From NCBI RefSeq assembly GCF_024497955.1, contig NZ_JANHKP010000017.1, positions 1 to 64,000 of the forward strand: a stretch of DNA of 64,000 nucleotides, written 5' to 3'. A program made the position numbers and the translations under genes. The DNA comes from Streptomyces sp. C10-9-1 (GTDB lineage: Bacteria; Actinomycetota; Actinomycetes; Streptomycetales; Streptomycetaceae). Every line of letters begins with the position of its first letter. The first letter of the stretch is position 1. Shown here piece by piece: positions 1 through 10,023 of this stretch. Below the pieces are notes generated by a model, which did no database searches, was not told the DNA's origin, and worked only from the letters and a program-made list of their open reading frames with translations.

Positions 1-60
1 CCTCGCCCGTTCCGTGCCTCGCCCGTTCCGTGCCTCGCCCGTTCCGTGCCTCGCCCGTTC
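1..60. repeat. 16-bp tandem repeat at window edge
   Basis: The unit CCTCGCCCGTTCCGTG occurs three times in perfect head-to-tail order (1-16, 17-32, 33-48), followed by the first 12 bases of a fourth copy (49-60). It may continue beyond the left edge. It lies downstream of the minus-strand transglutaminase gene. A 16-bp period would shift frame between copies, so a coding role is unlikely. The remaining 61-330 is GC-rich sequence in which I see no gene and no clear terminator. Confidence 0.85.
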
Positions 61-330
61 GCGGGCTCCGTGGCTCGCGACGCGCCCTGCTGCCCCGTTC
101 GGGCGCGGCCAGCCGTCGCCTTCTCGGTTCGGGGCGCCACCGGCACGCCCGGGACCACCCCGCAGCGCCGCCGCGCAGCGTGGGGGTGCCCCGAACGGCC
201 CCGTAGACCGCCCGCGGAAGGCGCCCCGCCGCGCGAGGTAACCGGCCCCGGACCGTCCCGGCGACTCCTGCGCCGTGGCCGCCGGTGACCCCGGGCCGCC
301 CGCCGTGCACTCCCGCCCGGGCCGCCGCCT

Positions 331-2826
331 TCAGCTCCGCTGACGCGCGGGCCCGCGGCGGCGCAGCGCACCGGTGACCCGCTCCAGCGGCCCGCGCAGC
401 CGCGCCGAGACGCGGTCCACCGCGAGGGCCCAGCGCTCGGAGAGCGCCCACACCGCCCGCACCGACGAGCGCGGCAGCACCAGCGCCCGCAGCCGGGTCC
501 TGCGGTCGGCCGACGCCCGCAGCCCCGCCCGCACCGCCTGCGCGTCCTCGGCAAGCCCTTCCGCCTGACGGGGCTCGGGTGCGTAGAGCACCTGCTCCAC
601 CGCCCGGGCCGTGCGGTGCATCGCCGCCGCGGGCTCGTCCGCGAGCCCGCCGAGCCGCACGATCCGGGCCGCCGCCTGCCGCGGGGTCTGCGCCTCGTCG
701 GGAGGGATGCCCAGATCCCAGGCGGTGTCGGTGATCTCCTGCCAGACGGCCAGGGTCCCCGCAGGGTCGTCCACCACGGCGACCGCGCCCCGGGTCTCGC
801 CGCCGGTCGCCGCGTCCGGCGGTGCCCCGTCCGTGCCGCCGCGCGGCCGCGCCACGGCGCCCAGACGGCGGGAGCGGGCCAGGAGCCGCCACAGCAGCGG
901 GACGAGCAGCAGCAGGACCACCACCGCCACGACCGCGACGGTGGCCGCCACGCCGCGCCAGGAGAAGCCCCCGTCCGCCTGGACGGCCAGATCCTGCGGC
1001 GCGAGCGCCCCGCACTCGCCGAGCCTGCGCGCCTGCTCCGGGCACTCGTCGGGCCGGACCGGCGCCGCCGAGGGCTGGGCCGCCTCCCCGGGCACCGGCT
1101 CCGCCGGTGCGGGCGTGTCACCCGCGGGGGCCTCCTCCTGCGCGTACTCCGGGACCGTGCCGCGGCTCGGCGTCGGCTCGAAGCGGGTCCAGCCGGCGCC
1201 CTCGAAGTACAGCTCCGGCCAGGCGTGCGCGTCCCGCAGCCCCACCGAGAACGTGCCGTCGGGCTGCTCGGTCCCGGGGGTGAAACCGACCGCCACCCGC
1301 GCGGGGATGCCCAGCGTCCGCGCCATCGCCGCCATGGAGAAGGAGAAGTGGACGCAGAAGCCCTCCTTCTGGTCGAGGAAGCGGCTGATGGCCGCGACAC
1401 CCGTGCCCGATTCCACCTCGGTGTCGTAGCGGAAGCCGCCGTCCCGGGCGAACCAGTCCTGGAGCCGGGTGGCCCGCTCGAAGTCGTTCGCCGACCCCCG
1501 GGTGATCCGCAGCGCCGTCTGCGCGACCTTGCCGGGGAGCACGTCGGGGACGCGGGTGTACTCGCGCCTGAGGTCCACCGGGGGAGCGGGCGCCTCGGCC
1601 AGCTGCTCGCGCGTCGGCCGAACGACCAGGCTGCCGACCGAGTACTGCAGGCCCGCCGTGGTCTGGCGCCGGTCGCCGACCAGGGTGCGCCCGGCCGGCT
1701 CGAACCGCCACCGCCCGTCGATGGACACCCGGGTGGCCGGATAGGGCATGGGCAGCCAGCTCTGCTTGTAGGAGCCCGCCGCCGACAGGTTCGTGCGCAC
1801 CTCGGTCGCCGCGACCGCGGGGCTCAGCCCCGGCGGCTCCGGCAGGGGCGTGGGGACGTCCTCGACCTTGCGCTCGGAGGAGCGCCAGGAGGTGCCGTCG
1901 AAGCGGTCCAGGGCCACGATCCGCAGGTACATGTCCTGGTTGTCCGGTGCGTTGGTGCGGTAGCGCAGCACCTCGGTGTTCTGCGGCTGGTTCAGGCTGC
2001 TCTGGAGCGATACCAGCGGGTTCACCGCGGAGATCGTGCCGCCCCCTCCCGCGCCGCCCCCGCCCGGGCCGCTGCCCGTGCCGCCGAGGAAGCCGCCCCC
2101 CAGGGCCGGCAGGACCGCCGGGACGGCCAGCGCCACGCCGAGGGCCACCACCCCGATCCGGCGGCCGGTGCGCACCGGGGCCCGCGCCCCGGACTCGCGG
2201 TCGAGGCCGCCCCGGCCGGCACGCCGGGGGGCGCCGCCGAACACCCGTCCCCAGGCCGAGAGCCGGTCCCGGCCCTCGGCGAGGAGCAGCAGCAGATAGC
2301 CCACGGCCGCCAGCAGGAACCACACCCAGCCCGTGCCGCCCTGGGAGAGTCCCGTGGCGACGGTGTACAGCGCCAGCAGCGGGAGCCCCGCGGGCGCGGC
2401 GGACCGGTAGGTGACCGCGAGGGCGTCGACGACCAGCCCGATCAGCAGCACCCCGGCGACCAGCATCAGCCGGATGCCCTCGGTCGCCGGGGCCGGGATG
2501 GCGTAGCGGTTGACGTCGTCCATGCCGGAGGAGAACAGCTCCGCGAAGCGCAGCGAGGCGTCCGGGCCCGGCAGCAGCCACAGCAGCGCCGTGTCCCGGA
2601 CGAAGACGAGCGTGAGCCCGAGCACCGAGACCAGCACCTGGAGGGCCAGGGTGAGCGGGCGGGCCAGCGGTATCCGGCGGGCCAGCACCCCCGTGCCGCT
2701 CAGGAGCGCCAGCAGGAACGCCGCCGTGAGGATCCAGCCCGCGCCGTCGACCAGGGGCAGCAGCGCCCCGGCGGTCAGCAGCGTGGCGGCGTACGCGCAC
2801 AGCGCCAGCCGTGCCTGTCCACTCAT
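331..2826 (-). CDS. TgpA-like membrane transglutaminase (831 aa)
   Basis: Probable membrane-anchored transglutaminase-like protease or crosslinking enzyme. The N-terminal ~200 residues are a run of hydrophobic helices, another helix lies near 240-260 and is followed by a Gly-rich linker, and the extracytoplasmic part carries the transglutaminase core. The Cys is in GFCVHFS (about C491), the His in DAHAWPELY (about H534), and the third position falls in FEPTPSRG. A further helix near 640 precedes a cytoplasmic tail, matching the TgpA/DUF3488-transglutaminase-DUF4129 layout. The ATG at 2826 overlaps the stop of the DUF58 gene by 4 bp (ATGA), which fixes the start; a reading frame continuing upstream to 4236 is a shadow of DUF58. 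It is the last gene of a MoxR-DUF58-TgpA operon. The substrate is unknown; a link to the cell envelope is inferred from neighbours and family. Confidence 0.9.
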   Translation of the reverse strand: MSGQARLALCAYAATLLTAGALLPLVDGAGWILTAAFLLALLSGTGVLARRIPLARPLTLALQVLVSVLGLTLVFVRDTALLWLLPGPDASLRFAELFSSGMDDVNRYAIPAPATEGIRLMLVAGVLLIGLVVDALAVTYRSAAPAGLPLLALYTVATGLSQGGTGWVWFLLAAVGYLLLLLAEGRDRLSAWGRVFGGAPRRAGRGGLDRESGARAPVRTGRRIGVVALGVALAVPAVLPALGGGFLGGTGSGPGGGGAGGGGTISAVNPLVSLQSSLNQPQNTEVLRYRTNAPDNQDMYLRIVALDRFDGTSWRSSERKVEDVPTPLPEPPGLSPAVAATEVRTNLSAAGSYKQSWLPMPYPATRVSIDGRWRFEPAGRTLVGDRRQTTAGLQYSVGSLVVRPTREQLAEAPAPPVDLRREYTRVPDVLPGKVAQTALRITRGSANDFERATRLQDWFARDGGFRYDTEVESGTGVAAISRFLDQKEGFCVHFSFSMAAMARTLGIPARVAVGFTPGTEQPDGTFSVGLRDAHAWPELYFEGAGWTRFEPTPSRGTVPEYAQEEAPAGDTPAPAEPVPGEAAQPSAAPVRPDECPEQARRLGECGALAPQDLAVQADGGFSWRGVAATVAVVAVVVLLLLVPLLWRLLARSRRLGAVARPRGGTDGAPPDAATGGETRGAVAVVDDPAGTLAVWQEITDTAWDLGIPPDEAQTPRQAAARIVRLGGLADEPAAAMHRTARAVEQVLYAPEPRQAEGLAEDAQAVRAGLRASADRRTRLRALVLPRSSVRAVWALSERWALAVDRVSARLRGPLERVTGALRRRGPARQRS

Positions 2827-4174
2827 GACCAACCCCCCGGATAGCCGTCCGCGGCGCCCGAGGCCGCGGCGCCCTCCTGCCCCGCCTGCCGCCACAGGTC
2901 GGCCAGTGCGTCGCCCGGCCGGACGGGCACGGCCGTCCACCCGGCCTCGCGCAGCACCCGCACCCGTTCCCGCGCGGCACCGGGGACGTGGTCCTCGCCC
3001 GTCCAGACACCGCTGTCCAGGACGAACGCGACCGCCGCCCCGGTGCGGCGCCGCATCCGCGCCGCCAGCGCGGTCTGGTCCTCGTCGAGATCGCCGAGGA
3101 AGGCGATCAGCAGCCCCTCGGCTCCGCCGCGCAGCCCGTCGAAGGCCCGCGACAGGCCCGCGCCGTCGGAGTGCTCCACGACGGCGAGGGTGTCCATCAT
3201 CAGCCCGGCCGCGTCGGCGGAGCCCTGCGCGGCGCCCTCGGCGCCCTCCTCCGGGACCGAGGTGCCCGTGTCCGTCAGCAGCCGGACCGTGAAGCCCCGT
3301 TCGAGCAGGTGCATCAGGGCCGACGCGGCCCCGGAGACGGCCCACTCGAACGCCGAGTCCGGGCCGCTCCCGCGGTAGGCGGCGGAACGGGTGTCCAGCA
3401 GCACCGTGCAGCGGGCGCGCTGCTGCTGCTCCTCCCGGCGCACCATCAGCTCGCCGTACCTGGCGGTGGAGCGCCAGTGCACCCGGCGCAGGTCGTCGCC
3501 GTGGCGGTAGGCGCGCGGGATGATGTCGTCGTCTCCCGCGAGGGCGAGGGTGCGGCGGCGCCCCTCGCCGTAGCCCGTCGCCTCGCCGGCCAGGCTCACG
3601 GGCGGCAGCGGCTCGGTGCGGGGGACGACGGTGAGGGTGTCGGAGGCCTGGAAGGAGCGGGTCAGCTCGCACATCCCGAAGGGGTCGCTCAGCCGCAGCT
3701 GGAGCGGCCCGAGCGGGTAGCGCCCGCGCAGGTCGGAGCGGACCCGGTAGGACACCTCCCGCCGTCCGCCCGCCTCCACCCGGTCCAGCACGAAGCGGGG
3801 CCGGGGGCCGAGGACGTAGGGCACGTGGTCCTGGAGCATCAGCAGCCCGGTGGGCATCCGCGAGACGTTGTCCATGCGCAGGTGGACGCGGGCCTCCGAG
3901 CCCGCAGGCACCCGGCCGGGGTGCAGACGGCGACTTCCCGCGACCCGGTAGCGGGTGCGGTACAGCGCGGCGACGCAGATCAGCGGCAGCACGGACAGCA
4001 GCAGGCCCACCCGCAGCAGGTCCCCCTGGCCCAGGGCGTAGGCGCAGCCGGCCGCGGCCACCCCCGCGGCGAGGAACGAGCGGCCGCGGGTGGTGAGCCC
4101 GCCCAGTGCGGCGCGCACCCCGGTCCTGCCCGCGGCCTCCGGGGCCGCGGGTGCGGCGGGCCGCCCGGCGGTCA

Positions 4175-4178
<4 letters not shown>
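2823..4178 (-). CDS. DUF58 (VWA-like) membrane protein
   Basis: A 451-aa protein of the DUF58 family that normally accompanies MoxR AAA+ ATPases. Two hydrophobic helices near residues 30-75 anchor it, and the rest is a soluble domain. The DUF58 core motif region reads roughly RRVHWRSTARYGELMVRR, followed by a VWA-like fold with DTRS in the position of a degenerate metal-ion site. The ATG overlaps the end of moxR by 4 bp, and its own stop overlaps the transglutaminase start by 4 bp, so the three are translationally coupled. The family is thought to act as substrate or partner of the MoxR chaperone, but no molecular function is proven. Confidence 0.9.
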
Positions 4179-5218
<1,040 letters not shown>

Positions 5219-5494
5219 CCGGCCCTCCTCGGCCCGTTCCGGGACCGCCGCACGTCGGACGACGACGCGGCCCACCACGAATCGCGGGCACCGTCCCCGG
5301 CATCCGTCCGGAGGGCGCCACACTCGCATTCTTGTTGGCGGCACCGCGTCGTGTCACTCGCCTGTGGATAACCGAAGGCGAATCGACGGTTTCGACCCGA
5401 TCTGTCCGACGCTCGGGTGTCCGCTCGTCACGCAGCGGGTTCGAAACCCGCCGCGCGGCGGGGTCGGATCATGCCACACGGAGGGCGGAGGGCG

Positions 5495-6046
5495 TCACGC
5501 GGCCGGGGCGGAGCCGCCGGACGCGGGGCTGATCTCGCGCATCAGGCCGGTCCGCACGTCGAAGACGAAGCCGCGGATGTCGTCGGTGTGCAGCAGGAAG
5601 GGGGAGGTGCGCACCCGCTGCATCGACTGCCGCACGTCCTGGTCCACGTCGCGGAAGGCCTCCACCGCCCAGGCGGGGCGCTGGCCGACCTCCTCCTCCA
5701 GCTCCATCCGGAACTCCTCGGTGATCGTCTCCAGACCGCAGCCGGTGTGGTGGACGAGGATCACGCTGCGGGTGCCGAGGGCCCGCTGGCTGATGGTGAG
5801 CGAGCGGATCACGTCGTCGGTGACGACCCCGCCGGCGTTGCGGACGGTGTGGCAGTCGCCGAGTTCCAGGCCCAGCGCGGCGTGCAGGTCGAGGCGGGCG
5901 TCCATGCAGGCGACGACGGCCACCTTCAGCACGGGACGCGCGTCCATGCCCGGGTCCTGGAACGCGGAGGCGTAGGTGCGGTTCGCCTCGACGAGGCGAT
6001 CGGTCACGGTTCCGGCGCCGGCGGGCGCGTGCGCAGAGGTCGACAT
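5495..6046 (-). CDS. beta-class carbonic anhydrase
   Basis: 183-aa zinc enzyme interconverting CO2 and bicarbonate. The beta-class ligands are visible: C47-x-D49-x-R51 in ACMDARLD, then H100 and C103 in HHTGC. The Asp-Arg dyad suggests the standard active site. Length is usual for the short actinobacterial form. A TACCTT hexamer ends 6 nt before the ATG at 6046 with no obvious ribosome binding site, so the transcript may be leaderless. It is divergent from the dcw cluster. Confidence 0.93.
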   Translation of the reverse strand: MSTSAHAPAGAGTVTDRLVEANRTYASAFQDPGMDARPVLKVAVVACMDARLDLHAALGLELGDCHTVRNAGGVVTDDVIRSLTISQRALGTRSVILVHHTGCGLETITEEFRMELEEEVGQRPAWAVEAFRDVDQDVRQSMQRVRTSPFLLHTDDIRGFVFDVRTGLMREISPASGGSAPAA

Positions 6047-6174
6047 GGCTCGAAGGTATCCGTCACAGGGGTCGGGAGGCCGCGGTGAGGGCGGACAAAG
6101 AGCGCCAACACACCCGCCTGTGACCTAATGCACAGGCCATCCGGCCTCCTCCGGGCGACGCGCTGTGCGGTTGA

Positions 6175-6202
6175 TTGACCGGCCCGGGCGGTCGACTAGA
6201 GT
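6175..6202 (+). promoter_or_regulatory. candidate promoter for rsmH/dcw cluster
   Basis: TTGACC at 6175-6180 and TAGAGT at 6197-6202 are 16 bp apart, close to the vegetative (HrdB-type) pattern. This would give a leader of about 130 nt before rsmH. The 296-bp divergent gap contains no mraZ, the gene that begins many other dcw clusters. Confidence 0.5.
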
Positions 6203-6342
6203 GACGCGCAGTTCCCGGAAGCCGCCCGCAGACGCCACCGGCAGACGTGCGTCGGCCTCCCCCGACCGTCTCCCGCATCCCGCGTGCGCGACGTACGCGC
6301 GGCCCGGCCCTGCTCCGCACCGCGCCGGATCTGAGAGGGCGC

Positions 6343-7314
6343 ATGAGCCAGACCCGACACGTCCCGGTGATGCTCCAGCGGTGCCTGGACCTGTTGGCCC
6401 CCGCACTGGAGCAGCCCGCCCCCGGCGGTGGGGCGCCCGTCGTGGTGGACTGCACCCTCGGGCTCGGCGGCCACAGCGAGGCCCTGCTCACCCGCTTCCC
6501 CGAGGCCCGGCTCGTCGCCCTGGACCGCGACACGGAGGCCCTCCGGCTCGCGGGGGAGCGGCTCGCGCCCTTCGGCGACCGCGCCACCCTGGTGCACGCC
6601 GTCTACGACGAACTGCCCGGTGTGCTCCGGCGCCTCGGCATCCCGAGCGTCCAGGGGATCCTGTTCGACCTGGGCGTCTCCTCCATGCAACTGGACGAGG
6701 CCGACCGCGGCTTCGCCTACGCGCAGGACGCCCCGCTGGACATGCGCATGGACCAGACGACCGGCATCAGCGCGGCCGAGGTCCTCAACACCTACCCCGC
6801 CGGCGAACTGGTGCGGATCCTGCGCGCCTACGGCGAGGAGAAGCAGGCGAAGAGGATCGTCTCCGCGGTGGTCCGGGAGCGCGAGAAGGAGCCCTTCACC
6901 ACCAGCGCCCGGCTCGTGGAGCTGATCCGCGACTCCCTGCCGCAGGCCGCGAAGCGCACCGGGGGCAACCCCGCCAAGCGGACCTTCCAGGCGCTGCGCA
7001 TCGAGGTCAACGGCGAACTGGCCGTCCTCGAGAGGGCGGTCCCCGCCGCCGTCGCGGCCCTCGCGGTCGGCGGCCGGATCGCCGTGCTCTCCTACCACTC
7101 GCTGGAGGACCGGCTGGTCAAGCACGTCCTCGCCGCCGGGGCCGCCACGACCGCGCCGCCCGGGCTGCCGGTGGTCCCCGAGGAGTACCAGCCGCGGCTG
7201 AAGCTGCTGACCCGCGGCGCCGAACTGCCCACCGAGGAAGAGGTGACCGAGAACCGCCGCGCCGCCCCCGCGCGTCTGAGAGGGGCGCAGCGCATCCGTG
7301 AGGACGTCTCCTAG
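6343..7314 (+). CDS. rsmH: 16S rRNA (cytosine-1402-N4)-methyltransferase RsmH (MraW)
   Basis: 323-aa SAM-dependent methyltransferase acting on C1402 of 16S rRNA, the usual first or second gene of dcw clusters. The SAM-binding motif DCTLGLGGHSEALL lies at about residues 36-49, and the conserved NPAKRTFQALRIEVN and LSYHSLEDRLVK blocks follow. I chose the ATG at 6343, preceded by GAGAGGG at good spacing and giving the MSQTRHVPVML start seen across the family, over an open frame to 6247. It is followed by ftsL after a 171-bp gap. Confidence 0.96.
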   Translation: MSQTRHVPVMLQRCLDLLAPALEQPAPGGGAPVVVDCTLGLGGHSEALLTRFPEARLVALDRDTEALRLAGERLAPFGDRATLVHAVYDELPGVLRRLGIPSVQGILFDLGVSSMQLDEADRGFAYAQDAPLDMRMDQTTGISAAEVLNTYPAGELVRILRAYGEEKQAKRIVSAVVREREKEPFTTSARLVELIRDSLPQAAKRTGGNPAKRTFQALRIEVNGELAVLERAVPAAVAALAVGGRIAVLSYHSLEDRLVKHVLAAGAATTAPPGLPVVPEEYQPRLKLLTRGAELPTEEEVTENRRAAPARLRGAQRIREDVS

Positions 7315-7485
7315 CGGCACCGGTGCCCCAGGGGCCACGGACGCCGCGGCACCGACCGCGCGCCGCCCGGTGCAGCGGGCCGGCTCCCGCCCGCCGGAGG
7401 CGCCCGCGCGGGGAGGGGCACGGAGGAGGGCGCCGGCGGGCGGGCGGTGCGCGACCCGCGGGTACGAGGCGATGCGGAGGACACC

Positions 7486-8040
7486 GTGAGCACAACGGCG
7501 AGGCAGCTGCGAGGAAAGGCCGCCCGGCTCGCCCGGCTGCTGCCGTCCGGGCCCAGCAGCGCGGCGAGGACGCCCTTCGTCCTGCTGGTCGTCCTGCTGC
7601 TGTCCGGTGGGCTGATCACACTGCTGCTGCTCAACTCCTCCCTCAGCCAGGGCTCGTTCCGGCTGAGCGAGCTGAAGAAGCGCACCACCGAGCTCACCGA
7701 CCAGCAGCAGGCGCTCCAGCGCGACGTGGACGGCCGGTCCGCGCCCGACGCCCTCGCGCGCCGCGCCCGCGAACTCGGCATGGTCCCCGGGGGAAGCCCC
7801 GCCTTCCTGGACACCGACGGCACCGTCCGCGGCGTCCCCGGCGAGGCGACCGCACCCCCTCCGCCCCCGCCCACCGCCACGCCCTCCTCCTCCGCCGCGG
7901 CGGACGACGCCGCGGCGGAGCCGTCCGCGCCCGCCTCCGCCACGCCCGCCTCCGACGCGGGCCCCGGCGCCTCCCCCGAACCGCCCGCACCCTCCGCCGA
8001 GCCCTCCCCGACCCCGTCCCCGACCTCCTCCGGCAGGTGA
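7486..8040 (+). CDS. ftsL: cell division protein FtsL
   Basis: 184-aa bitopic division protein. A short basic cytoplasmic segment is followed by one membrane helix (about residues 30-52, TPFVLLVVLLLSGGLITLLL) and a predicted coiled coil (SELKKRTTELTDQQQALQRDVD). A long Pro/Ala/Ser-rich tail, unlike the compact FtsL of other bacteria, ends the protein. GTG at 7486 is preceded by GGAGG; an upstream in-frame GTG at 7447 lacks one. FtsL acts with FtsQ and DivIC to recruit FtsW/FtsI. It is assigned mainly by topology and position between rsmH and ftsI, since FtsL sequences diverge strongly. Confidence 0.85.
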   Translation: MSTTARQLRGKAARLARLLPSGPSSAARTPFVLLVVLLLSGGLITLLLLNSSLSQGSFRLSELKKRTTELTDQQQALQRDVDGRSAPDALARRARELGMVPGGSPAFLDTDGTVRGVPGEATAPPPPPPTATPSSSAAADDAAAEPSAPASATPASDAGPGASPEPPAPSAEPSPTPSPTSSGR

Positions 8041-8044
8041 CCCC

Positions 8045-10006
8045 GTGCCCTCCCAGGAACCCCCGCGGCGCCGTGTGCCGGGCCCGGCACGGCACCCCTC
8101 CGCGCCCCCGCGCCGCGGCGGAGGGCGCCCCGCCCGGCGCCGGCCCGGCCCGGGGCCGCGGCGGCCGCGCACCATCACCCTCGGCAACCCCAGGCCCCGG
8201 CTGCGCCTGGTCAGTCTGGCGCTGACGCTGGTGATGCTGGCCTTCGTCGTGCGGCTGCTGCAGGTGCAGGCCGTCGACGCGGACACCTACGCCGCCAAGG
8301 CCGACAAGAACCGCTACGGCAGCGTCACCCTGGCCGCCGAGCGCGGCCGGATCACCGACCGGACCGGCACCGCGCTCGCCACCTCCGTCGACGCCCACGA
8401 CATCACCGCCGACCCCAAGATGTTCACCCCCGAGGAGAGCAAGGCGCCCGACGCGCCCGAGCAGGCGGCGGCCCTGCTCGCGCCGATCCTCGGAGCCGAC
8501 CCCGAGGTCCTCGCCGAGCGCCTGGGCAAGCCCGGCTCCCGCTACGCCGTCCTCGCCCGCCGCCAGACCCCCCAGGTGTGGCGGCAGATCAAGGACCTCA
8601 AGGGCGTCTACGCCGAGAAGGCCGCCGCCGACAAGCGGGCGGGCGGCCCCGGCGCCAACGTGCTCGCCGGGGTCTTCCAGGAGCCCAGCAGCAAGCGGGT
8701 GTACCCCAACGGGGACCTGGCGGCCGCGATACTGGGCTACGTCAACGCCGAGGGCCGCGGCGCCGGGGGTATCGAGTCGATGCTCGACAAGACGCTCGCC
8801 GGGCAGGACGGCACGGTCACCTACGTCCAGTCGGGCGGCCGGCGGATCCCCACCGCCGGCTCCCGCGAGGTCCCCGCCGTGCCCGGCTCCGACGTGGAGC
8901 TGACCATCGACCGCGACATCCAGTGGGCGGCCCAGCGCGCCATCGAGGACCAGGTCGCCGAGTCCGCGGCGGACCGCGGCTACGTCATCGTGCAGAACGC
9001 CCGCACCGGCGAGGTCCTCGCCATGGCCAACGCCCCGGGCTTCGATCCCAACGACCTGCGCAGCGCCGACCCCGCGGCACTGGGCAACGCCGCGCTCCAG
9101 GACGCCTACGAGCCGGGCTCCACGGCCAAGGTGATGTCCATGGCCGCCGTGCTGGAGGAGAAGAAGGCGACCCCGGCCACGCACGTCGTCGTCCCCAACC
9201 GGCTGCACCGCGGCGACCGGCTGTTCAAGGACGACATCGACCACCCGACCTGGTACCTGACGCTCAACGGCGTCCTCGCCAAGTCCAGCAACATCGGCAC
9301 CATCCTGGCCACGGGCCAGCTCGGTTCCACGCAGCGCGAGGCCAACCGGGTGCTCCACTCCTACCTGCGGGCCTTCGGCCTCGGCAGCACCAGCGGCATC
9401 GGCTATCCGGGCGAGACGGCCGGCATCCTCGCCGACCCCGCCGACTGGTCCACCTCGCAGCAGTACACGATCCCCTTCGGCCAGGGCCTGTCCGTCAACG
9501 CCCTCCAGGCCGCGTCCGTCTACTCGACCATCGCCAACGGCGGGGTCCGCGTCGCGCCCACCCTGGTGCGCGGCACCCGGGGGCCCGACGGCCGGTTCTC
9601 CGCCGCGCCCGCCCCCCGCAAGGAGCGGGTGGTCAGCGAGGAGACCGCGCGCACCCTGGCGACCATGCTCGAATCGGTCGTCGACGACGAGGAGGGCACC
9701 GGGACCAAGGCCCGCATCCCCGGCTACCGGGTCGCCGGCAAGACCGGTACGGCCAACCGGGTCGACCCCGAACTCGGCCGCTACAAGGGCTACACCGCCT
9801 CCTTCGCCGGCTTCGCCCCCTCGGACGCGCCCGAGGTCACCGTCTACTGCGCCATCCAGAACCCCACCAAGGGCAGCTACTTCGGCGGCCAGATCTGCGG
9901 GCCGGTCTACCGGGAGGTCATGGAGTTCGCCCTGAAGACCCTGCAGGTCCCGCCGACGGGCAAGGCACCGGCCCGGCTGCCCGTGACCTTCGAACCCGGT
10001 GAGTGA
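8045..10006 (+). CDS. ftsI: septal peptidoglycan transpeptidase FtsI (class B PBP)
   Basis: 653-aa class B penicillin-binding protein that crosslinks septal peptidoglycan with FtsW. It has a basic Pro/Arg-rich cytoplasmic N-terminus, one membrane helix near residues 55-77, the dimerisation/pedestal domain (starting at RGRITDRTGTALA) and the transpeptidase domain. All three active-site motifs are present: S359-T-A-K362, S414-S-N416 and K566-T-G-T569. The GTG start lies 4 bp after the ftsL stop, and the end overlaps the beginning of the long murE frame, as expected for a tight operon. Confidence 0.96.
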   Translation: MPSQEPPRRRVPGPARHPSAPPRRGGGRPARRRPGPGPRRPRTITLGNPRPRLRLVSLALTLVMLAFVVRLLQVQAVDADTYAAKADKNRYGSVTLAAERGRITDRTGTALATSVDAHDITADPKMFTPEESKAPDAPEQAAALLAPILGADPEVLAERLGKPGSRYAVLARRQTPQVWRQIKDLKGVYAEKAAADKRAGGPGANVLAGVFQEPSSKRVYPNGDLAAAILGYVNAEGRGAGGIESMLDKTLAGQDGTVTYVQSGGRRIPTAGSREVPAVPGSDVELTIDRDIQWAAQRAIEDQVAESAADRGYVIVQNARTGEVLAMANAPGFDPNDLRSADPAALGNAALQDAYEPGSTAKVMSMAAVLEEKKATPATHVVVPNRLHRGDRLFKDDIDHPTWYLTLNGVLAKSSNIGTILATGQLGSTQREANRVLHSYLRAFGLGSTSGIGYPGETAGILADPADWSTSQQYTIPFGQGLSVNALQAASVYSTIANGGVRVAPTLVRGTRGPDGRFSAAPAPRKERVVSEETARTLATMLESVVDDEEGTGTKARIPGYRVAGKTGTANRVDPELGRYKGYTASFAGFAPSDAPEVTVYCAIQNPTKGSYFGGQICGPVYREVMEFALKTLQVPPTGKAPARLPVTFEPGE

Positions 10007-10023
10007 CGCACCAGGAGGAACCA

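Noticed and set aside
1..60. CRISPR-like array
   Set aside because: The units are contiguous without spacers and only 16 bp long, so this is a tandem repeat, not CRISPR.
5435..5451. tRNA T-arm-like sequence GCGGGTTCGAAACCCGC
   Set aside because: A 5-bp stem and 7-nt TTCGAAA loop are present, but flanking sequence does not form an acceptor stem, anticodon arm or CCA end. It is a simple inverted repeat, not a tRNA or attachment site that I can support.
6047..6342. missing mraZ
   Set aside because: I looked for mraZ upstream of rsmH and found no such ORF; absence is not treated as unusual because I am not sure it is present in Streptomyces dcw clusters.
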